DNA from: JAGPUQ01 sp049325095
GTDB lineage: Bacteria > Pseudomonadota > Gammaproteobacteria > Pseudomonadales > Porticoccaceae
Assembly: GCA_049325095.1 (NCBI GenBank)
Contig: JBMOPO010000049.1
Coordinates: forward strand, 1 to 47,695
Direction of reading: 5' to 3'
Length of the DNA stretch: 47,695 nucleotides
The translations under genes and the position numbers were made by a program. The notes below the pieces were generated by a model. That model made no database searches, was not told where the DNA came from, and worked only from the letters and a program-made list of their open reading frames with translations. This document shows positions 42,010-47,695 of the stretch, in pieces. Position 1 is the stretch's first letter, and every line of letters begins with the position of its first letter.

Positions 42010-43206
42010 TTGCGCGTGCCGCGGGCCGTCCGGTACGGCGTTCTGATCCCCGCCACCCTGGCGGCGCTGCTGCTGGCCGCCGCCCCGGCCCTGGAGCGCG
42101 CCGCGCTGGCGGCGTTGATCCTGCTCGACCTCCAGGCCGGCGCCGCTCCCAGCCGGCTCAAGGAGCGCACCGCGCCGCCGCTGCGCACCGCGGCGGATTT
42201 CACCCTCGACGGGCGCCATCTCCCGGCGGACCGCTATCTGCCCGCCGACCGCCCGGCCGTCGCCACCCTGGTATTGCTGCACGGTCTGACCCCCGCAGGA
42301 CGGCGCGAGCCGCGGCTGGCGCGCTTCGCCCAGACCCTGGCCCGCGCCGGCTTCACGGTGCTGGTCCCGGAGCTGCCCGGCATGAAGTCCCTGGCCGTGG
42401 GGACGGAGGACGTTCGGGACATCGGCGCGGCGCTGCGCCATGCCCTCGACGGCCGGCCCGACCCCTGTCACGCGGTCGGCGAGCTGGCGGTCAGTTTCGC
42501 GGTCGGACCGGCATTGATCGCCGCGCTCGAGCCCGGCATCCGCGACGGCCTGGCCTTCGTGGTCGCGGTGGGCGGCTACCATGACCTCGGCGCCGCCATC
42601 ACCTACGCCACCACCGGGTTCGATCCACTGGCGGGGCACCGCGGCACGCCGCCGGCCGCGGAAGGCCGCTGGTGGCTGCTGCAAAGCCAGACCGAGCGGC
42701 TGTCGGACCCGGAAGACCGGGCGCTGCTGATCGCCCTGGCACGCCGGCGACTGGCCGATCCGGACGCTGCCGTGGGCGATCTGACCGACCGGCTCGGCCC
42801 CGAGGGCCGCGCCCTCCACGCCCTCGCCGCGAACAGGGATCCGCAGCGCGTCCCAGGGCTGATCGCCGCCCTGCCGGAGGCGGTCCGGCGCCAGTTGGAG
42901 GCGCTCGATCTGGCGCGCCGGGATCTGAGCCCGCTGCGCGCCCGGCTGCTGCTGATTCACGGCACCGGCGATACCGCGATTCCGGCCTCCCACAGCCGCG
43001 CGCTCCGCGCCCGGCTGGGCGGCGACCGGGCGCTGCTGTTCGAGGCGGATGGCCTCCAGCACGTGGATGTGGCGCCGGGATTGGCCGACGCCTGGCAGCT
43101 CTGGCGGGCGATCGATCAGCTGCTGAAAACCGCCGGCCGGCCGGCGCCCGACTGCCGGGCGCCCGCGACCGCTTCCTCCCACTCACTGGGCCTGCCGGCC
43201 CGCTGA
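42010..43206 (+). CDS. Alpha/beta-hydrolase-fold protein, membrane-anchored
   Basis: 398 residues from TTG at 42010 (GGAGAG seven bases upstream); GTG at 42016 is an alternative. The N-terminus has a hydrophobic anchor (VLIPATLAALLLAAAPAL). LVLLHGLTP is the oxyanion motif, and HGTGDTAIPASHS plus DGLQHVDV could supply the acid and His. The nucleophile elbow is odd: VGELAVSFAVG has Ser but not GxSxG. It starts one base after the SulP stop, so is co-transcribed. Substrate unknown; it may be a non-standard or inactive hydrolase. Confidence 0.75.
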   Translation: MRVPRAVRYGVLIPATLAALLLAAAPALERAALAALILLDLQAGAAPSRLKERTAPPLRTAADFTLDGRHLPADRYLPADRPAVATLVLLHGLTPAGRREPRLARFAQTLARAGFTVLVPELPGMKSLAVGTEDVRDIGAALRHALDGRPDPCHAVGELAVSFAVGPALIAALEPGIRDGLAFVVAVGGYHDLGAAITYATTGFDPLAGHRGTPPAAEGRWWLLQSQTERLSDPEDRALLIALARRRLADPDAAVGDLTDRLGPEGRALHALAANRDPQRVPGLIAALPEAVRRQLEALDLARRDLSPLRARLLLIHGTGDTAIPASHSRALRARLGGDRALLFEADGLQHVDVAPGLADAWQLWRAIDQLLKTAGRPAPDCRAPATASSHSLGLPAR

Positions 43207-43411
43207 CCGGCCGGGAGAGCGCCGGCTGCCCGGTCCGGCAAACCGCCGCGCGGCCCGTTGCATCGGGCGCGCCGGGCTTCGACCACCGCGCCGCAGGCAC
43301 GGCCGGGATTAAGGACGGGTTGATGCCCGGTCGGGGACGGCCGGACGCGAATCCGGCGCGCCAGGGCCTGATTCGCGGGCGCAGATCCGGGCAGGTAGCG
43401 GACTTGCGAGA

Positions 43412-43440
43412 GAAGCCATGCACAGGACGTGCATGGCTTC
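43412..43440. repeat. 12-base perfect inverted repeat (hairpin)
   Basis: GAAGCCATGCAC (43412-43423), five-base loop AGGAC, GTGCATGGCTTC (43429-43440). It lies between convergent genes and could end transcription from both sides, but neither strand has a T-run. The remainder of the 43207-43453 gap shows nothing else. Confidence 0.85.
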
Positions 43441-43453
43441 ACCAACGCTGGGG

Positions 43454-43783
43454 TCAGCAGTTGCCCTTCTTGGCCTGCCCGGGCGGGCAGAAGTGACCTC
43501 CGTGGTGGTGGTACTCCCCATGCCCGTGGTAATCATCATCCCCGTGATCGCCATGGCGATGGTCGTGGCCGTCGTCGTCGGTATTGACCGCCGCCCCGGC
43601 CGCGGCGCCGACCCCGGCGCCGATGATGGCCCCGTCACGGCCGCCCACCGTCTCCCCCACGGCGCCCCCGATGGCCCCACCCACGGCCCCGCCCACGGCG
43701 GCATCCAGGGTGCGGTCGCCGGCCAGTCCGTAGCCGGGCAGCACGAGCAACGAGGACAACAGCAGTTTTTTCAGGATACCCAT
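43454..43783 (-). CDS. Glycine-zipper protein with His-rich C-terminus
   Basis: 109 residues. Signal peptide (1-21, LKKLLLSSLLVLPGYGLA), glycine zipper (AAVGGAVGGAIGGAVGETVGG, then GAIIGAGVGAAAGAA), and a tail with ten His residues and several Asp between 70 and 97, ending CPPGQAKKGNC (C99, C109). Glycine zippers insert in or lie on the envelope; the His/Asp tail could bind Ni, Zn or Cu. Function unknown. A nickel role is conceivable because the cell has a Ni enzyme, but this is speculation. Confidence 0.78.
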   Translation of the reverse strand: MGILKKLLLSSLLVLPGYGLAGDRTLDAAVGGAVGGAIGGAVGETVGGRDGAIIGAGVGAAAGAAVNTDDDGHDHRHGDHGDDDYHGHGEYHHHGGHFCPPGQAKKGNC

Positions 43784-43897
43784 CTGTGCGACTCTCCAAC
43801 GCTCGACGCCGATGCGCCGATCAGCCCATGGTCGAACCCGGCCACTATCTCGCCAAGCACGACCCCCGCGGCCTGGGAACCGGATCACGGTCCCGGC

Positions 43898-44329
43898 TCA
43901 ATTTTTCCGCGCCCAGCCGCCGGCGCGCTCCACCCACCAGCCGGCCGGAGCGCGCTCGATGAAGCGCTGCGCAAAGGTGGCGCGAATCTGCGCCTCCCAC
44001 TCCGGATGCCCGTTGGCGCGGGCGATCTCCCGGTAGAGGGCAGCGCGGTCGGCGTTCTCGGCGGCCACCAGGGCGTTCACCGCGGCCCGCTGCGGCAGCG
44101 GTACCAGCGCGGCATCGCGCAATACCAGGTTGCCGTCCGCCGCCAGCCCCAGGGCGCCGGAGCCGTAATGGGGTTCGAGCTGGTCGTGGCGCTGTTTCAT
44201 GGCGGCCGTCAGCGCGCGAACCGCGGGCGTATCGATATCGAGATCGACCTGGGCGAGCGCCCCGGCGGCGACCAGCGCCGCCGCCAAGGCCAGCACCAGC
44301 CATCGCCCGACACCGGCTGCGGATTTCAT
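43898..44329 (-). CDS. ydbL: YdbL-family (DUF1318) periplasmic protein
   Basis: 143 residues: signal peptide (GRWLVLALAAALVAAGALA) then LDIDTPAVRALTAAMKQRH and the WWVERAGGWARK end. This is the DUF1318 family (E. coli YdbL). The ATG at 44329 overlaps the ynbE stop by four bases. YdbL acts with YdbH and YnbE, the AsmA-like bridge proposed to move phospholipid between the membranes; YdbL is thought to limit YdbH-YnbE assembly. Confidence 0.88.
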   Translation of the reverse strand: MKSAAGVGRWLVLALAAALVAAGALAQVDLDIDTPAVRALTAAMKQRHDQLEPHYGSGALGLAADGNLVLRDAALVPLPQRAAVNALVAAENADRAALYREIARANGHPEWEAQIRATFAQRFIERAPAGWWVERAGGWARKN

Positions 44330-44523
44330 GGGGTCTCTCCTGTCTCTGGGGTTTGCGATGGCTGCCCGGCCGGCGGCTCCTGCAACTGCCAGACCTCCTC
44401 GATCACCCGGTCGGCGGCGCGCTCCGCCGCGGCGGCCGGGAAATAGATATTGATGGTCACGCAGGCCGCCAGTACAGCCGCGGTCGCCCCGAGGATCAGT
44501 GCACCCGCCGCTTTCATCCGCAT
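44326..44523 (-). CDS. ynbE: YnbE-type small lipoprotein
   Basis: 65 residues. Lipobox LAAC with Cys21, then the diagnostic VTINIYFPAAAAERAADRVI of YnbE. The C-terminal part (Pro/Gln/Glu-rich) varies. YnbE anchors the C-terminal end of YdbH at the outer membrane. Located between ydbH and ydbL, exactly as in E. coli. Confidence 0.9.
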   Translation of the reverse strand: MRMKAAGALILGATAAVLAACVTINIYFPAAAAERAADRVIEEVWQLQEPPAGQPSQTPETGETP

Positions 44524-44541
44524 CTCCTTCCGTCGCCAAGC

Positions 44542-46563
44542 CTACTCGACCACCACTGGGCCACCGGCTCCGGTCACCCGGTGCAGCCTGCGGAGCAGCA
44601 CGTCCCAATCGACGCGGCGATTGTAGCCGACCACATCCAGCGCCGGGACGCCGCGGCCCTCGACGATCACGAAACCGCCATCCTCGCGCCGCGCCTGCGG
44701 ATCGACCCCCGCCATCTCGCACACCCCGGATTCGAGCACACAGGACCAGCCGAGGCGGCGATAGCCGAAGCTGTCGAAGAATCGCAACGCGCTGCGCTGG
44801 ATGGCGTTGACCACCCCCAGGCCGCCCAGCGCGCCCAGATTCTGCACCGCGCGCTGGCTGATGCGGCGCCGGTAGCGGCCCGGGCTGCTCTCGATGCGGG
44901 CGGCGAAACGCACCGGGCGCCAGCCGGCCAGCTCCAGATCCCGGACCCGGACATCGACGCGACCCTGGATGCTGCCGAAGTCGAAGGAATCGGTCAGCAG
45001 ACCCAGATCCAGGCGCTCGGCGCCGAGTTCGGCGCGCGCGTAGGCGCCGACGCCGAAGGGCTCGATCAGGCGCAGACCGGACACCCGCACCCGGCCGTCG
45101 AACACCTCGATATCGATCCCGCCGTCGACCGCGATCTCGCCGGGCCCGATGCGGACGCGGGGAAAGCGCGCGGCCAGCGCGCCGCCCAGCACCGGCAGCC
45201 CGGCCGCGGCCGACAATTCCGGCAGGGAGATGGGATCGATCGCCGCCTGGCCCGCGCCCTTCCAGGCCGCGCCCTCCCGCCACAGCGCCAGTCCACTCAG
45301 CCGCAGGGCGCCGTCGAGCAGCGGGATCGCCAGGGGTTCGATCGCCACCCGCTCCCCGCTCAGGCTGGCGCGCAGCGGGAAGGCGCCGAACGCCAGGCCG
45401 CGCCAGTGGGCGCCCTCGAGTTGCAGCGCCAGCGCCCCGGTGCCATCGCCCGGCCAGTCCAGAGTGCCGGTCGCCGGCCCCAGCCCCATGTTCAGCGCCC
45501 GGTGCCGGACGCCGGCCCCCGCCAGCCGCGCGCCGAATGCCGCCGGCCGCCCCGCGGCCAGCCGCAGCCAGGCATCCGCGCGGCCGGAGAAATCCAGCTC
45601 CCCGGCCTGGGCGGGCAACGCCAGGGGCGCCAGCACGCGGCGCCCCAGCACCTCGAGGTCGAGATCCCGCGCCGCCGCCTCCAGCCGCTGCACCGCCGGG
45701 GGTTCGAGGCCCAGCAGCCCATTGCCCCGCACGCTGCCGATGCCGTCCACCGCCAGCTCCGCCGCGGCGACCCTCAGGTGTCCGCCCGGCAGATCGCCGG
45801 CCGCCGCCAGGCGCGCCCCCGCCGGCAGGTAGACCGGATGCAGGTATATCGCCCCATTCGACCATTCGCCGGCCAGGCGCCAGCGCCAACCCGCGGCTCC
45901 GGATGCGGCGCTGATATCGAATGCCAGGTCGAGCTGCTCCCCGGCGCGCAGGCCGTCGGCGCTCGCGAAGCCGCCGGCGCGCAACGCGCAGTGCGCGGTC
46001 ACCGCCGGCGCGCCGGCGCCTGTGGCCAGGCGCAGGTCGCAATCCAGGGCACCGGCCGGCTTCCAGGCCGCCAGCGGCGGCAGCACGGCGGTCAGCAGCG
46101 CCGCATTCAGATCGCGAATCCTCACCGCCAGGGTGCCGGCGGGCGCCAGTTCGGCGCGCACCGAACCGCCGTCGGCCAGGGTCAGGGTCAGGCTGCCGGT
46201 CGAGCCGGTCGGCGCCACCGCGAAATCGATGCGGGCGCCGTCCAGCGGGGCGGGGGCCCGCAGGCGGCCGGCAGTGCAGGCCAGGCCCTCAGCGCCCAGT
46301 TGCAGGCGGGCACAGCTCAGGCGCAGGTCATGCCACTCCCGCTCCGCCAGCCGCAGGCGGGCGATGCGCAACTCGCCACCACCCCCGGCGACAGCCAGTT
46401 GCAGGCCCTGGATGGAGAGACCGGGGTAGTCCAGGCCGCCGAGGCTCAACTCGGCGGTCCAGCCCGCGGCGGCGATCGGCGGCCGGGTCAGTGCCGCCAG
46501 CGCGACGACCGCCGCGGCCAGACCGCGGTGCCGGACAGAACGCGGCAGGGTCGCAACGATCAA
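44542..46563 (-). CDS. ydbH: YdbH-family AsmA-like intermembrane transport protein
   Basis: 673 residues starting at TTG 46563. A hydrophobic N-terminus (HRGLAAAVVALAALTRPPIAAAG) is followed by beta-rich repeats of the AsmA-like kind (many ELxxAGxLAVRIRDL-like strands) and a conserved C-terminal RISQRAVQNLGALGGLGVVNAIQRS region with SFGYRRLGWSCVLESGVCEM. E. coli YdbH bridges inner and outer membranes, with YnbE, for phospholipid transfer; it is 879 residues there, so this copy is shorter. The TTG start overlaps the upstream TGA (TTGA), and the longer reading from 46668 would lie inside the upstream gene. Confidence 0.85.
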   Translation of the reverse strand: MIVATLPRSVRHRGLAAAVVALAALTRPPIAAAGWTAELSLGGLDYPGLSIQGLQLAVAGGGGELRIARLRLAEREWHDLRLSCARLQLGAEGLACTAGRLRAPAPLDGARIDFAVAPTGSTGSLTLTLADGGSVRAELAPAGTLAVRIRDLNAALLTAVLPPLAAWKPAGALDCDLRLATGAGAPAVTAHCALRAGGFASADGLRAGEQLDLAFDISAASGAAGWRWRLAGEWSNGAIYLHPVYLPAGARLAAAGDLPGGHLRVAAAELAVDGIGSVRGNGLLGLEPPAVQRLEAAARDLDLEVLGRRVLAPLALPAQAGELDFSGRADAWLRLAAGRPAAFGARLAGAGVRHRALNMGLGPATGTLDWPGDGTGALALQLEGAHWRGLAFGAFPLRASLSGERVAIEPLAIPLLDGALRLSGLALWREGAAWKGAGQAAIDPISLPELSAAAGLPVLGGALAARFPRVRIGPGEIAVDGGIDIEVFDGRVRVSGLRLIEPFGVGAYARAELGAERLDLGLLTDSFDFGSIQGRVDVRVRDLELAGWRPVRFAARIESSPGRYRRRISQRAVQNLGALGGLGVVNAIQRSALRFFDSFGYRRLGWSCVLESGVCEMAGVDPQARREDGGFVIVEGRGVPALDVVGYNRRVDWDVLLRRLHRVTGAGGPVVVE

Positions 46564-47411
46564 TGCGCCGGCTTGACGAACTTCAGGGTCATGCGGTCGC
46601 TCTCGCCGATGGCCAGATAGCGCTCGCGGTCCCGGTCCCCGCCGCGCAGCACCGGCGGCAGACTCCACACGCCCAGGGGATGGTCGGCGGAATCGCGGGG
46701 ATTGGCGTTGATCTCGCTGCGGGCGGCGAGCTCGAATCCCGCCTGCGCAGCGACACCGATCACGAAGTCCTCGCGCACATAGCCGCTCTCCTCCTGGTCG
46801 GCCAGGGGCCGGCCGGGAGGCAGGCGATGGTCGACCACACCGAGCACGCCGCCGGGCTTCAGCGCCCGGTGGAAGGCGCGAAAGGCGGCCAGCGCGCGCG
46901 CTTCGCCGCCGCCGCGCATCACCCAGTTGTGGACGTTGCGGAAGGTGAGCACCAGATCGGCGCTGCCCGGCGGGGCGATATCCAACTGCTCCGGCGGCAG
47001 GAATTCGGTCAGCTCCACCCGGTCATAGAGGTCCGGCGCCGCGGCCAGTTTGGCCGCGAACTGCCCGCGCAGCTCGCGGTAGAAAGCTACCGGGGCAGAT
47101 TCGGGAAAATGCGCCGCGTACAGCCGGCCGCGCTCGCGCAAATAGGGTGCCAGGATCTCGGTGTACCAGCCGCCGCCGGGCCAGATCTCGACCACGGTGG
47201 CGTCCGGCCGGAGGCCGAAGAACCGCAGCGTTTCGTAGGGGTGGCGATAGGCGTCCCGGGCCGCGAATTCCGGGGTCCGGTGATCGCCCGCGATGGCGGC
47301 GCGCAGCGCGGCATCCTCCGCGACCGCTGCGAGCGGCGCGGCCAGCCAGCCCATCGCGAGCAGGATCCGTACCCCGACGGCCCTCCCCCACCTTCCGGAA
47401 ATCCTCGGCAT
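46560..47411 (-). CDS. Exported SAM-methyltransferase-like protein
   Basis: 283 residues. A signal peptide (VGVRILLAMGWLAAPLAAVAE, about 12-32) is followed by a class I methyltransferase-like fold: EIWPGGGWYTEILAPY (75-90), LVLTFRNVHNWV, ALKPGGVLGVVDHR. GGAGG nine bases before the ATG at 47411 supports the start. A SAM-binding fold with an export signal is odd, because SAM is cytosolic; the family exists in many proteobacteria without a known substrate. It is translationally coupled to ydbH (TTGA overlap). Confidence 0.82.
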   Translation of the reverse strand: MPRISGRWGRAVGVRILLAMGWLAAPLAAVAEDAALRAAIAGDHRTPEFAARDAYRHPYETLRFFGLRPDATVVEIWPGGGWYTEILAPYLRERGRLYAAHFPESAPVAFYRELRGQFAAKLAAAPDLYDRVELTEFLPPEQLDIAPPGSADLVLTFRNVHNWVMRGGGEARALAAFRAFHRALKPGGVLGVVDHRLPPGRPLADQEESGYVREDFVIGVAAQAGFELAARSEINANPRDSADHPLGVWSLPPVLRGGDRDRERYLAIGESDRMTLKFVKPAH

Positions 47412-47571
47412 CGCGACAATCCTCCGTTCCGATGGCACAGCCCGCAGCTCGCGACCTTCACCGAATCGCAGCATACACCGGGTTGCGCGGCGGCCGTCGA
47501 GAGGGCTGCTCCGGGATCGCGGTGCGCGCCCGGCCCCGCAGTCCACGGGCCCGGGGCGACCCGGATCCGCT

Positions 47572-47695
47572 AGGGAACCTCTGCACAGGCCGGCGTGTCG
47601 AGGTCCGGATTGATGAAATTGGCTCGAAGCATCAGAAATTTGAGCGGAAAACGAGCGGTTGAGCGCCATCGGAGGCCATTTTCGGCCTCTTTCGG
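47572..47695. mobile_element. Possible insertion-sequence end (truncated by window edge)
   Basis: TAGGGAACCTCTGCACAGGC at 47571-47590 resembles the terminal repeat of IS5-type elements seen in proteobacteria. After it the composition drops in GC (GGATTGATGAAATTGGCTCG) and a small inverted repeat AGGCC...GGCCT occurs near 47674-47689. No transposase is visible before the window ends, so the call is tentative. Confidence 0.35.

Overview
The window is a GC-rich chromosomal segment from a gammaproteobacterium. Evidence is the gene order dapC-nth-yffB-like-dapD-dapE, the run dapA-bamC-MBL hydrolase-purC, gltX beside tRNA-Ala, a lapD/lapG pair and a ydbH-ynbE-ydbL operon. Sulfide:quinone oxidoreductase, a cyanide-insensitive-type cytochrome bd and an IPTL-CTERM protein fit a Chromatiales-like environmental bacterium, but the exact taxon cannot be fixed from the sequence alone.

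Layout. 0-1.1 kb: an IPTL-CTERM surface protein with a strong terminator. 1.3-6.5 kb (minus strand): a guanidine utilisation locus. It has a NicO/UreH-type nickel transporter, a GdmH-type Ni-dependent guanidine hydrolase and a three-gene ABC transporter. Two guanidine-I (ykkC) riboswitches lie in it, one before gdmH and one before the binding-protein gene, and each is preceded by a -24/-12 (sigma-54) promoter. 6.5-11.4 kb: a short M16 peptidase, PutA and a small ABM-like protein. 11.6-19.6 kb (plus): map, glnD, dapC, nth, an ArsC/Spx-like gene, dapD and dapE. 19.7-22.0 kb: a GT25 glycosyltransferase, rsmJ and an LRR lipoprotein. 22.04-22.37 kb: an unusual AT-rich gap with DnaA-box-like motifs. 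22.4-27.6 kb (minus): purC, an MBL hydrolase, bamC, dapA, tRNA-Ala(GGC) and gltX.

27.7-30.6 kb: LapD and LapG, the inside-out c-di-GMP switch that controls adhesin release. 30.6-32.5 kb (minus): a bufferin/HvfA-type RiPP locus with a precursor carrying six EGKCG motifs, its MNIO (DUF692) enzyme and its DUF2063 partner. 32.8-36.0 kb: an RND/MMPL transporter and a LolA-like periplasmic protein. 36.4-43.2 kb: cytochrome bd (cydAB), sulfide:quinone oxidoreductase, a SulP anion transporter and an alpha/beta hydrolase. 43.4-47.4 kb (minus): a His-rich glycine-zipper protein, ydbL, ynbE, ydbH and a secreted methyltransferase-like protein. The last ~120 bases look like the end of an insertion sequence.

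The most interesting system is the guanidine locus. Nitrogen limitation (sigma-54, probably through NtrC) and guanidine itself (riboswitch) would both have to be satisfied before the uptake system, the nickel enzyme and the nickel importer are made. The bufferin locus, the LapD/LapG pair and the AT-rich DnaA-box gap are the next most notable.
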